Positions 15,280-22,531 of a stretch of 32,272 nucleotides of DNA are shown one piece after another. The stretch comes from Chloroflexota bacterium (lineage in GTDB: Bacteria > Chloroflexota > Limnocylindria > Limnocylindrales > CSP1-4). The translations under genes and the position numbers were made by a program. The number at the start of each line of letters is the position of its first letter. Position 1 is the first letter of the stretch. The stretch is from positions 1,145 to 33,416 of the forward strand of contig PMIE01000055.1 in assembly GCA_003156975.1 (NCBI GenBank), in the 5' to 3' direction. Under the pieces are notes generated by a model that was given only the letters and a program-made list of their open reading frames with translations, had not been told where the DNA came from and ran no database searches.

Positions 15280-15758
15280 CGAGCCACCTCAGCCGCGATC
15301 GAGATCTGCGGCGGTTGATCGGTCCGACCGTCCGGCCACAGCCAGGTTCCGCGTGGCGTCAGCTCGATGAGGACTCTCTCGAACAGCAGCGGGAAACCAA
15401 GCCTCGCCCGCAGCAGGCCGACCGCCCCCGGATCCTTGATCGACCAGTTGGGCAGAAGCCGCTCCCAACCGGCATGAAGGTCATCATCAGCGACACGGGC
15501 ATCGCATTGGACTGTGACCTTGCTCGTGAACGCTCCGATTGGGTCCAGGTTCGTGATCGAGAAGCTGACCCTCGGGTTGGCCTTGATGTGGGCCACTTTT
15601 GAGCTGTCCAGGACGCTGGACGTCAGGAAGATGCGATCGCCCCACAGAAGGGGAACCATCGGATAGGTGACGGGGTGTCCGTCCTGGTCGACGACCGTCA
15701 GCTCGCCGACGGGAGCGGCATCGATCAGTCTGGAGACCGGATAAGGCAACGCGGGCAA
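15276..15758 (-). CDS. Pyridoxamine 5'-phosphate oxidase-like split-barrel protein
   Basis: The 160-residue protein matches small PPOX-family flavin-binding proteins. It begins PALPYPVSRLIDAAPVGELTVVD, followed by PVTYPMVPLLWGDRIFLTSS, SSKVAHIKANPRVSFSITN and a VTVQCDARVADD strand pair. It ends with a RVLIELTPRGTWLWPDGR barrel strand. Members bind FMN, F420 or haem; the ligand cannot be told from the sequence. I chose the TTG at 15756-15758 because GGAGGT lies just upstream. The stop overlaps the ATG of the split-barrel/UbiA fusion, so a stand-alone and a fused split barrel are made side by side and may pair as heterodimers. A role in redox chemistry on a quinone precursor is speculation. Confidence 0.75.
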   Translation of the reverse strand: MPALPYPVSRLIDAAPVGELTVVDQDGHPVTYPMVPLLWGDRIFLTSSVLDSSKVAHIKANPRVSFSITNLDPIGAFTSKVTVQCDARVADDDLHAGWERLLPNWSIKDPGAVGLLRARLGFPLLFERVLIELTPRGTWLWPDGRTDQPPQISIAAEVAR

Positions 15759-15862
15759 TTTGACCTCCAAGCACGGGACGCCTGGGGTGGCGGCGCCATT
15801 GTACGGACCGGAAGACTCTTCACGTTCGCTCGGGGCCGCAGCGACAGCACGTGGGTCGCGAG

Positions 15863-16582
15863 TCAGCGGGTCCGATCGCGGTCCGGGCTTCCGCCGAAGA
15901 GGCGGATCGAGGCGGCAGCCGCAGCTTGCTGCTCGGGAGTGATGAGGCTTCGGCGGTCCGACGTGCTGTTGTGGGCGTACTCGGCCAGCGTCTTCTGGAG
16001 GGCCTCGAGGCGCTTCAACTGCGCGGCAAGAATCTGCGACCAGCGGCCCTGGACATCCTTTGAGGCGCCGGCAGCAGCTGCCCACAGGGCGTAGACATCT
16101 TCGAGGCAGATCTCCGCCGAGCCAAGTGCCGCGGACCAGGCACCATCCGATGACAGCTCGAGTAACCGCCTTGCGGCCGCGTCGGATGCCTCCGTCATCC
16201 GGGCGCAGACGGGGCAGCGAATGTCCGACAGCTCCGCGATGCCGCGAACCTGGCCGGATCCGTCTTTGCCGGCGTGCTTCTTCATTGTGGCCAGGCGACG
16301 CCGCAGCACGGCATCGAGAAGGACGGCCGTGGCTAGCTGGCTGCTTGTCTGCAGCAGTTCCATCTTCGAAAGGCCGGCGCTGTGGGGCTGGCAGAATCCC
16401 AGCCCCTTGTCCATCTGGTCCCGGAGACCGCGATCTGTGGCGCCTTCACGGGCCAGACCTCGCAGCGCGGCGTAGCTCGCTTCCTGGCGGGCGTCGCAGA
16501 CCGGGCAGCGGCCCCGCTCCAACGCCTCGGCGAGGCGGATCTCCTCGAAGTCGCGGGCTGGCAGCTTGCCGGGCCCGGTCAC
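15863..16582 (-). CDS. DUF6062-family protein with two CPVC motifs
   Basis: The 239-residue protein reads FEEIRLAEALERGRCPVC near the N-terminus, then LRDQMDKGLGFCQPHSAGL. A second module begins IRCPVCARMTEASDAAARRLL. The layout, a repeated helical module with CPVC and a GFCxxH, matches what I know as DUF6062, a helical metal-binding family of unknown function in Chloroflexota and Firmicutes. The Cys and His residues (CPVC and the FCQPH) probably bind zinc. The best start is the GTG at 16580-16582, since frames further upstream run into the permease gene; its ribosome site is weak. It follows the ABC permease by about 50 bp on the same strand, so it may act with that transporter. Confidence 0.7.
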   Translation of the reverse strand: MTGPGKLPARDFEEIRLAEALERGRCPVCDARQEASYAALRGLAREGATDRGLRDQMDKGLGFCQPHSAGLSKMELLQTSSQLATAVLLDAVLRRRLATMKKHAGKDGSGQVRGIAELSDIRCPVCARMTEASDAAARRLLELSSDGAWSAALGSAEICLEDVYALWAAAAGASKDVQGRWSQILAAQLKRLEALQKTLAEYAHNSTSDRRSLITPEQQAAAAASIRLFGGSPDRDRTR

Positions 16583-16634
16583 CCGAGTGCTCGGAATGCC
16601 GTTGGCCTGCTCATCACCACAGCCTACCGCGCCG

Positions 16635-17369
16635 TCAACCTCGCCGAGACATGGCCGCGTAAGTGACTCCGAAGCCGAGGACACACCACACCGCCAGCGT
16701 GACGAACGCGCCGAGCGGCAGACCGAACTCATTTGGCGCGATGGTGCCCCGGGTGACTTCGCCCATGGCCTGGATAGGGAGAATGCTGTGGATTACCTCA
16801 AACCAGGCCGGCAGCTTGCTGGGCAGGAATGTCAACGGCGAGAACATGAAGACGAAGACAACGATCGCCTGGGTGATGATCACGGTCAGCATGTACGGCA
16901 GCAGCGATGCGATCGCATAGCCGATGCAGGCAGACGTCAGCGCCACGAGCAGGACCGCCGGGACGACCAGCGGGCTGACCTGGAAATCCAAGCCGAAGCG
17001 CACGGCCCCGACCAGGACGCCGAGGACCACGCCCGGAATGACGATTGCCAGCCAAACGGTCAGATCGGCCGCCAGGTAGGCCAGCCGCGGCACCGGCAGA
17101 GAGCGCATGTATGCCAGGCTGCCTTCGGTCTTCTGCTCGCCGATCGTCTGCGGCAGCGCAACCAGGCCGACCGAGAGCATCGAGATGGCCGGCGCGCCGG
17201 TCGCAATCAGGTAGATGGCCGCCCGGTCGAGTGTCGGGAAGAGGAGCGGGTAGCCCAGAACTATGCCCAGCGTGAACAGCGTCTGGACGGCGAGCATCAA
17301 CGGCAAGTAGTTCTTCTTGCGAAGCGCCTGCCATGTGACCAGGAGCCGGTAGCTATGCAGCATTTGCAT
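16635..17369 (-). CDS. ABC-2 type transporter permease
   Basis: The 244-residue membrane protein has about six hydrophobic helices, for example LPLMLAVQTLFTLGIVLGYP, AIYLIATGAPAISMLSVGLV, LAIVIPGVVLGVLVGAV and a final TLAVWCVLGFGVTYAAM. A cytoplasmic loop, GEQKTEGSLAYMRSLPVPR, carries the EG-S/T-YMRSLP coupling pattern common to ABC-2 exporters. It should form the membrane part of an exporter with the ATPase encoded just upstream. The ATG at 17367-17369 has GGAGGT five bases before it and overlaps the end of the ATPase gene by 17 bp. The substrate is unknown; drug, lipid or peptide export are all possible. The downstream DUF6062 gene may belong to the same transcript. Confidence 0.85.
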   Translation of the reverse strand: MQMLHSYRLLVTWQALRKKNYLPLMLAVQTLFTLGIVLGYPLLFPTLDRAAIYLIATGAPAISMLSVGLVALPQTIGEQKTEGSLAYMRSLPVPRLAYLAADLTVWLAIVIPGVVLGVLVGAVRFGLDFQVSPLVVPAVLLVALTSACIGYAIASLLPYMLTVIITQAIVVFVFMFSPLTFLPSKLPAWFEVIHSILPIQAMGEVTRGTIAPNEFGLPLGAFVTLAVWCVLGFGVTYAAMSRRG

Positions 17370-18315
17370 CGATGACCTCCTCGACATGCGCCGGTCCGGC
17401 GTCTGAGCCGCCGACGAGCGCTACATACACGTCCTCGAGAGTGGCCGGTCCGAGCGTGAACTCCTCGATCGAGCCCGTGTGCTTCAACGACTCCGCCCAT
17501 GCCACGGCCTGCCCCGCGGCGTCCATCGGAACGCCGATCATCAACCGATTGCCCACAGGCACTGCCGAAAGACCGAAGGGAGAGGCCGGAAGCTCGACTG
17601 CGTCCGGGTCCAGGACCAGTTCCAGCCGGAGTGCCGCGCCGAGCCGACCCTTGAGCTCGGCCGGCGTGCCTTCGGCGATTACCCGACCCTCGTCCAGAAT
17701 CGCGAGCCGGTCGACCGACCGCTCGGCCTCGATCACGTTGTGGGTCACCAGCAGGACCGCGGCACCGTGGTCGGCAAGGGTCCGGACCTGCCGCCACAGG
17801 AGGCGGCGCCGGACCGGATCCACGTCGTTCGTCGGCTCGTCCAGCATGACGACGCGGCCGGGCACGACGGCGGCCATCGCAAAGGCCACGAGTCGCTTCA
17901 CGCCTCCGGACAGCCGGGCCGCGTCGACGTCGAGCCACTCGCCCAGGTCCAGGGCCTCGATCAGGCGCTCGCGCCGGCGCTGGACGTCGGCCCTGGCCCC
18001 ACCTCGAAGCTGGCCCAGCAGATCGATCGCCTGGCGAGGCGTCAGGCCGTCGATCGGCACCTGCGCCTGAGCCTGGAAGGAGCACAGCCGCCGAGCGAGG
18101 CCGGGATCGGCAACCATGTCCCGGCCATCGATTCGGATCGAGCCTGAAGTTGGTCGGAGGAGGCCGACGACCTGGTTCACGAGGGTGGTCTTGCCGGCGC
18201 CGTTGTGGCCGAGCAGACCGAAGACCTCGCCCTCGCCGATGGCGAGGCTGATGCCGTCGTTGGCCCGGGTTCCGGTCCGGTATTCCTTGGTCAGCTCTTC
18301 GATCTGCAGCAACAT
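17353..18315 (-). CDS. ABC transporter ATP-binding protein
   Basis: The 320-residue ATPase has Walker A GHNGAGKTT (36-44), Q-loop FQAQAQVP, signature LSGGVKR, Walker B VVMLDEPTNDVD and switch histidine VTHNVIEAE. The C-terminal about 90 residues (LRLELVLDPDAVELP onward to ATLEDVYVALVGG) are the accessory domain typical of ABC-2 exporters (DrrA/CcmA-like). It energises the permease encoded immediately downstream, with which it overlaps. The signature reads LSGGVKR rather than LSGGQ+R, a common variant. The ATG at 18313-18315 follows AAGGGAAGGG; a GTG one codon upstream is equally possible. The non-coding repeat island lies directly upstream, so its promoter must be in or beyond that island. 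Confidence 0.92.
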   Translation of the reverse strand: MLLQIEELTKEYRTGTRANDGISLAIGEGEVFGLLGHNGAGKTTLVNQVVGLLRPTSGSIRIDGRDMVADPGLARRLCSFQAQAQVPIDGLTPRQAIDLLGQLRGGARADVQRRRERLIEALDLGEWLDVDAARLSGGVKRLVAFAMAAVVPGRVVMLDEPTNDVDPVRRRLLWRQVRTLADHGAAVLLVTHNVIEAERSVDRLAILDEGRVIAEGTPAELKGRLGAALRLELVLDPDAVELPASPFGLSAVPVGNRLMIGVPMDAAGQAVAWAESLKHTGSIEEFTLGPATLEDVYVALVGGSDAGPAHVEEVIDANAA

Positions 18316-18626
18316 CACTGGCCCTTCCCTTGTTCGGCGTCTTCTCGTTGTCCGGACGTCCGCGCCTGGAGTCCGTCGCTCTGCGCTTAAGTCGCTTCGC
18401 GCCTAAGGCGCTGTCGCTCCGGCTCCAGACGCTGCCGTCCGGGTCGGCGTTTCTCGTTGTCCGGCCGTACTCGAGCGACTTCCCTCGCGTCCGGCCGGAC
18501 GTATCAGTCGTTTGTGCGGGCCCATTTCCTTATTGGCTCCTGTTTCAGGCAATAGCTGTCCAAGCCGGGTCCCGAATGGGGCCCGGAAAGGGCGTTGGAG
18601 GAATGGGGCGGCGTCGAGCCGCCTGA
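18316..18626. other. 311-bp non-coding island rich in repeats and hairpins
   Basis: No gene is supported on either strand. The stretch contains a direct repeat (18334-18359 and 18444-18468), nested inverted repeats between the copies, a perfect 14-bp palindrome (18488-18501) and a long-range GGGCCCAT...ATGGGGCCC pairing further downstream. It separates the ABC operon from the end of the SHOCT/DUF4097/DUF2089 operon, both on the minus strand. It probably holds the terminator of one and the promoter of the other. Confidence 0.6.
18334..18501. repeat. Direct and inverted repeat cluster
   Basis: Two 25-26-bp copies share CTCGTTGTCCGG preceded by TCGGCGT and followed by a short CGT; they differ by one inserted base and one substitution and lie 110 bp apart. 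Between them CTGGAG (18366) pairs with CTCCAG (18423), enclosing GCGCTTAAG against CCTAAGGCGC. A perfect CGTCCGGCCGGACG palindrome is at 18488-18501. The design resembles extragenic palindromic repeat units. Confidence 0.6.
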
Positions 18627-19043
18627 CTACTCGATGACTATTCGGACCTCATCGCCGTGGTCGGAGACCTCCAGGATCGGTCCGGTCATGCCGGTCTGGA
18701 TCGCCTCGACGATGCGAGAGCGGTGGTCCGGCGACAGGCCGGGCACCTGATCGATTGCGAAGCCCGCCGCAGCGAGCGGGATCTGCAGGTTGATGACCTG
18801 GCGGCCATTCTCGGCCACGAAGATTCGCAGACGCCGTCCGGCAAGAGAGTCCTGTGCGGAGACGTTCCGCTTTCCTTCGTCGCGGGAGCGCGCCTCAGAT
18901 GAGCCGCTGCCTCGCCGGGAGCCGGAGGTTGCACCGCCGGCGCTGCCTCGTTCTTCCAGCGCGGCAACGATCGGGGCCGCTTCCTCGGCAGTGAGCTTGC
19001 CCTCCGAGACCAGTTTCAGCAGGGCTTCGAGTTCGCCCGACAT
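18627..19043 (-). CDS. Small protein with SHOCT-like/YvlB-LiaX N-terminal motif
   Basis: The 138-residue protein begins SGELEALLKLVSEGKLTAEEAAPIVAALEE, the short helical SHOCT-like (YvlB/LiaX N-terminal) motif. A Ser/Gly/Arg-rich linker follows (about 33-62). The last 75 residues form a small alpha/beta unit: RRLRIFVAENGRQVINLQIPL, then GLSPDHRSRIVEAIQTGM and GDEVRIVIE. No catalytic residues or membrane spans are seen. The ATG has a strong GAGGAGGT upstream. It starts four bases after the DUF4097 stop, making it the last gene of a three-gene operon. The C-terminal end of the preceding DUF4097 protein carries the same kind of helical motif, so they may bind each other or a common partner. Confidence 0.75.
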   Translation of the reverse strand: MSGELEALLKLVSEGKLTAEEAAPIVAALEERGSAGGATSGSRRGSGSSEARSRDEGKRNVSAQDSLAGRRLRIFVAENGRQVINLQIPLAAAGFAIDQVPGLSPDHRSRIVEAIQTGMTGPILEVSDHGDEVRIVIE

Positions 19044-19047
19044 GGCC

Positions 19048-20190
19048 CTACCTCCTCGACCGATCCAGGCGTTGGGCGGCTTCATCGACGCCGATCTCGC
19101 CTCTCTCGAGCGCCTGGAGAACGGCCAGTTCCTCGTCTTCGGCGAGATCCTCGGCGGCATCGCCCGTTTCTTCGGGGTTCCAGGTTTCCCCAGTTTCCTC
19201 CAGGCCGCGTTCCTCGACCGTCGACGTCACATCCGACGCCGCCGCGGCCGACGCCGCCGCAGCCGGACCTGCCGCAGCCGGACCTGCCGCAGCCGCGCCC
19301 TGACCGCCCGAAGGAGCCGCGGGAGCGGAGGGTTGCGCCGGCGCCGTTGCGGCGACTACGCGGTCGCCGGGTCGGGCCGGCAGGATTCGGAGACCTCCGG
19401 ACGTGGAGTTGACCTTGAAGGTGGCCCTGCCGTCGCCGACGATCGAGCGCCAGTAGCCGCGCCCGCCTTCCAGCCGGTGCTCCACGTCCGAGTGGATCGA
19501 GCCGGAGATGGCTCGAAGCTCGGCCGTGACGCCGCCCAGCGGAGTGAGATCGACGCTGCCCGAGATCGACTCGGTGCGGTAGTCGCCGGTTGGATCCAGG
19601 TCGCCCACGACGGCAATGCCGCCACTGGTTGTGGAAAGAGCCAGGCCGTGGAAGCGGCGAGCGCGGACCTTGATGCCGCCCGAGACGGTATTTGCCCGCA
19701 TCCTCACGTCGCCGCCCTGATCCAGAGCAATGGACCCGGAGATGGAGCCGGCTTCCACCAGGCCGCCAAGACTCCACAGCCGGATGTCGCCGGAGACGGA
19801 CCGATACTTCTGGTCGCCGACCAGAGCCGCCGCCTCGATCGATCCGCTCATCGTCTCGTAGCGGACCTTCGTTCCCCACGGCACGTCGATGCTGACGTCG
19901 GCGCTGACGCGCGCCCCGCCGAAGAGCCAGGCCAGCCCGGTGGAAAGACGCCGCTCCGGGGTCTCGACCGACAGGGAGCCGGGGCCGCGATCGACGATCA
20001 CACGCCCGGTCTCGAGAGCTCGCTCGGCCGCGATGTGGTCCGCGGCGCGGATCCGATACGTGACCGTCAGGTGAGCTTCCTCGCCTTCGATGCCACGAAC
20101 TCGCAGCGACCCGGTGATTGTCTTGACCGAGATCCGCCCATTGGATCCAATCCGATGGGTAAGCGTCTCGGTTCGCTCAAGCGTCCCCAT
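19048..20190 (-). CDS. DUF4097-family beta-repeat protein with C-terminal SHOCT-like motif
   Basis: The 380-residue protein is mostly DUF4097/adhesin-like beta repeats. Residues about 20-280 carry recurring short turns SGSI, SGDI, SGGI and SGSV spaced about 20-25 residues apart, which build a right-handed beta-helix. Then come a Pro/Ala/Gly-rich linker (about 290-330, with a 15-bp tandem repeat in the DNA), an acidic stretch and a final DEELAVLQALERGEIGVDEAAQRLD motif of SHOCT type. No signal peptide is present. The family is linked to envelope-stress systems (LiaX, YvlB) in Firmicutes, but no function is proven here. The ATG has GGAG upstream, and the gene starts three bases after the DUF2089 stop. 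Confidence 0.82.
   Translation of the reverse strand: MGTLERTETLTHRIGSNGRISVKTITGSLRVRGIEGEEAHLTVTYRIRAADHIAAERALETGRVIVDRGPGSLSVETPERRLSTGLAWLFGGARVSADVSIDVPWGTKVRYETMSGSIEAAALVGDQKYRSVSGDIRLWSLGGLVEAGSISGSIALDQGGDVRMRANTVSGGIKVRARRFHGLALSTTSGGIAVVGDLDPTGDYRTESISGSVDLTPLGGVTAELRAISGSIHSDVEHRLEGGRGYWRSIVGDGRATFKVNSTSGGLRILPARPGDRVVAATAPAQPSAPAAPSGGQGAAAAGPAAAGPAAAASAAAASDVTSTVEERGLEETGETWNPEETGDAAEDLAEDEELAVLQALERGEIGVDEAAQRLDRSRR
19256..19297. repeat. 15-bp tandem repeat in the DUF4097 linker
   Basis: GCCGCAGCCGGACCT occurs at 19256-19270 and 19271-19285, followed by a partial copy. It is in frame and encodes an Ala/Gly/Pro spacer in the protein. It is a likely site of length variation between strains. 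Confidence 0.65.
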
Positions 20191-20193
20191 CCC

Positions 20194-20607
20194 CTACTCC
20201 TTTCGAGCGCGGAGGAGGACCGCCGCCTCATCTGCCGTTATCTCATGACGAGCCAGCCTCTCGAGAACGTCGCGGCGCAGTTCCGACGACTCGACCGAGC
20301 GCCCGAAATCGCCCTCGCCATCGTCGGCGACCGGAGCTCCGTCGGCCAGACCGAGGGCCCGCACCAGCGCATCGATCCGCGCCCGAACCGTCGGATATGA
20401 GACCTTCAATTCGCGCTCGAGCTCCTTGGCGTTGCCCCGAGCGCGAAGGAAGCTCTCCAGCAGCGTCAGCTGCTCGCGGCTGAGGCGCCCGAAGCGACCC
20501 ACATTGAAGTCGCCCTCTATTGCGGTGCCGCAACTCCGGCACTGAAGCCGGGTAATCGCAAGCTCGCTCGAGCAGATGGGACAGGTTGAGATGACGTCGC
20601 GTGCCAT
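20194..20607 (-). CDS. DUF2089-family zinc-ribbon protein, probable regulator
   Basis: The 137-residue protein opens with a zinc ribbon, CPICSSELAITRLQCRSCG (CxxC...CxxC, residues 9-27). GDFNVGRFGRLSREQLTLLE and FLRARGNAKELERELKVSYP follow, then TVRARIDALVRALGL. That is the DUF2089 signature, whose helix-turn-helix-like part (SYPTVRARID) suggests DNA binding. The C-terminus, LRRDVLERLARHEITADEAAVLL, again shows the SHOCT-like motif found in the two downstream proteins. The ATG at 20605-20607 fits the family start and has AGAGG at a longish distance. It is the first gene of the operon and has a good promoter about 90 bp upstream. Regulation of the operon by its own product is plausible. Confidence 0.82.
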   Translation of the reverse strand: MARDVISTCPICSSELAITRLQCRSCGTAIEGDFNVGRFGRLSREQLTLLESFLRARGNAKELERELKVSYPTVRARIDALVRALGLADGAPVADDGEGDFGRSVESSELRRDVLERLARHEITADEAAVLLRARKE

Positions 20608-20954
20608 GCGGTTGATGCCTCTTCTGGCGAGGATCGCCACCGGCCTGCCAGTGGCTGGTTCCTGATTGCGTGAGATACCGTGCTCGCCGTGGTTGCTACT
20701 ATGCCAGTGGACCTTCACAATTGTCAAGTCACCCTTTCTAATCTGGTATTCGCCAACGTCAGAGAGTGGGTAGCGCGGCTCCGATGGCAGTCTTGGACTC
20801 CTTCAGGGGTCCGCCCGGGCCTTCGTCCATGCCGGCTCTCGACATGAGATCGGCCCGACGGTTGGTCGCACGCGGCCGGCGGCACACCCATCTGGCGGCG
20901 GGGTATAGATTCGATCCGTCAGGGCGCGACGCCCCCGATTCGCCTGGAGGCCCG
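20608..20954. other. Divergent intergenic region between DUF2089 and DUF3090 genes
   Basis: This 347-bp stretch has no supported gene; a short plus-strand frame (from 20766) is only an upstream extension of DUF3090. It holds the minus-strand promoter at 20698-20727. The plus-strand part before DUF3090 has a TATAGA element near 20907 but no convincing -35. Confidence 0.6.
20698..20727 (-). promoter_or_regulatory. Sigma70-type promoter of the DUF2089 operon
   Basis: Read on the minus strand, TTGACA (20722-20727) is a perfect -35 hexamer, followed after 18 bp by CATAGT (20698-20703), four of six to TATAAT. Transcription would start near 20690, leaving a leader of about 85 bases before the ATG. 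The flanking CAATTG makes the area A+T-rich against the background. Confidence 0.65.
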
Positions 20955-21536
20955 ATGGCTCGACTCGTGTACAACTTCGACAAACCGGATCGGTTCGTGG
21001 CCGGCACAGTCGGCCAGCCCGGCAATCGGTCCTTCTACCTCCAGGCGCGTGACGGCGCCCGGATCGTTTCGGTGCTGCTGGAGAAGGTCCAGGTCGCGCT
21101 CGTCGCCGAACGGCTGACCCAACTGCTGGACGAAGTTCGGGGCCGCGGCGCGAACGTGCCCCAGGGGCCCGCGCCGGCCGACATCGACGCCGCCCCACTG
21201 GACGAGCCGATCAACGAGACCTTCCGGGTTGGGTCGATGGCGATCGTGTGGAACGGAGAGGATGAGTCGATCACCCTCGAGGCAAGCGCCATAGGCGAGG
21301 ATGAAGAGATCGCCGGCGAAACCCTGGAGGTCGACGATGAGGAGGGCGCGGCGGTCGAGGCGGAAGCCGACGAGTCGGACCTGATGCGGGTCCGCCTGGA
21401 CGTCGGCAAGGCCCTGGCCTTTGCCCGGCGGGCCCTCGAGATCGTGGCTTCGGGCCGGCCGCCCTGTCCCTTCTGCGGCCAGCCGCTCAATCCCGAAGGC
21501 CACATCTGCACCCGCCGCAACGGCTTCATGCACTGA
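20955..21536 (+). CDS. DUF3090-family protein
   Basis: The 193-residue protein matches DUF3090. It begins ARLVYNFDKPDRFVAGTVGQ, then RSFYLQARDGARIVSVLLEK and QVALVAERLTQLLDEV. The middle is acidic (about 125-155). The C-terminus has a CPFCGQPLNPEGHIC zinc knuckle (CxxC-x8-HxC), then TRRNG. The function is unknown. In Actinomycetota this family sits with an SCO1664-type protein and often with a histidine phosphatase and the mycothiol gene mshC. Here only the SCO1664-type partner follows. The ATG is supported by GGAGG four bases upstream, which overrules a longer upstream frame. A role with the adjacent kinase-like protein is inferred from conserved adjacency. Confidence 0.88.
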   Translation: MARLVYNFDKPDRFVAGTVGQPGNRSFYLQARDGARIVSVLLEKVQVALVAERLTQLLDEVRGRGANVPQGPAPADIDAAPLDEPINETFRVGSMAIVWNGEDESITLEASAIGEDEEIAGETLEVDDEEGAAVEAEADESDLMRVRLDVGKALAFARRALEIVASGRPPCPFCGQPLNPEGHICTRRNGFMH

Positions 21537-21568
21537 ATGTGGGCAAGAGGTCGCGGCAGAGCCGGCAA

Positions 21569-22465
21569 ATGACCGACGAGAACCTTCGGGACGGAGAACC
21601 GGGCATCGATCCCGCAGCCGAGCCCCCGGCCGAGCGACCATTCGACGACGGACCGACCATCGCCGGGATGACGCCCGCCGAGATGGAGTCGGCCGCGCTC
21701 GAAGGCCGGCAGGTGTCCGGGCCGCTCGAAAGGACCACCGCACTTCGACTCCTCCGGGAAGGCGAGCTCACGGTCGTGGGGCGGCTCCTGGCCGCATCCA
21801 ACGCGACCTTCTTCTGCGTCGTGGCCGGCCCTGGGGACGACACCTGCGGTGGCCCTGAGACCACGATCGCGGCCAGCTGTGTCTACAAACCCAGACGCGG
21901 TGAGCGACCGCTGTACGACTTCCCCGACGGCACGCTCGCCTGCCGTGAGGTCGCGGCCCACGCAGTGTCGGAGGCTAGCGGCTGGGAAGTCGTACCGCCG
22001 ACGGTGATGCGCGACGGGCCGTTCGGCGAAGGCATGGTCCAACTTTGGGTCGAGGTGGACGAATCTGTCGATCTGGCCAAACTGGTCGGGTCGGACGAGC
22101 CGGCGCTGCGCCGCATCGCCGTTCTGGACGCGGTGCTCAACAACGCCGACCGCAAGGGCGGGCATCTCCTGGCGCTACCGGATGGGCGGATCCAGGGCAT
22201 CGACAACGGTCTCTGCTTCGCCGTTGAACCGAAGCTGCGGACAGTACTGTGGCGCTGGCGGGGTCAGCCCCTCACCCAGGAGGAGCGCGATGTCCTCGTG
22301 CTCCTCCGCGATGCGCTAACCGGCGAACTGGGCGATGAGTTGCGCCAGTGGTTGGCCGAGGAGGAACTCGAGGCCATTTCCGAGCGGATCGAGGTCCTGC
22401 TGTCGAGCGGCTTCCTGCCCCGCCCCGATCCAACCCGCCCGGCCGTGCCATGGCCGCCTTTCTGA
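21569..22465 (+). CDS. SCO1664-family protein with atypical (PI3K/4K-like) kinase motifs
   Basis: The protein has 298 residues from this ATG (308 if the GTG at 21539 is used). After a polar N-terminus comes LLREGELTVVGRLLAASNATF. Kinase-like elements follow: VYKPRRGERPLYDFPDG with Lys107 (nucleotide lysine), CREVAAHAVSEASGW with Glu127, a catalytic-loop-like LDAVLNNADRKGGHLL (Asp194) and a metal-binding-like GIDNGLCF (Asp212). This order matches the SCO1664 family related to phosphatidylinositol 3/4-kinase folds. The substrate is unknown. It is encoded just after DUF3090, the standard pairing. The start is uncertain because neither candidate has a strong ribosome site, but the ATG lies clear of the DUF3090 stop. 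Confidence 0.82.
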   Translation: MTDENLRDGEPGIDPAAEPPAERPFDDGPTIAGMTPAEMESAALEGRQVSGPLERTTALRLLREGELTVVGRLLAASNATFFCVVAGPGDDTCGGPETTIAASCVYKPRRGERPLYDFPDGTLACREVAAHAVSEASGWEVVPPTVMRDGPFGEGMVQLWVEVDESVDLAKLVGSDEPALRRIAVLDAVLNNADRKGGHLLALPDGRIQGIDNGLCFAVEPKLRTVLWRWRGQPLTQEERDVLVLLRDALTGELGDELRQWLAEEELEAISERIEVLLSSGFLPRPDPTRPAVPWPPF

Positions 22466-22531
22466 CCGGCCGACGAGAACGACCGACGCCGAGCGCGCGG
22501 CTCGGGCACAATCGGGCGAGGAGGCCGACGC

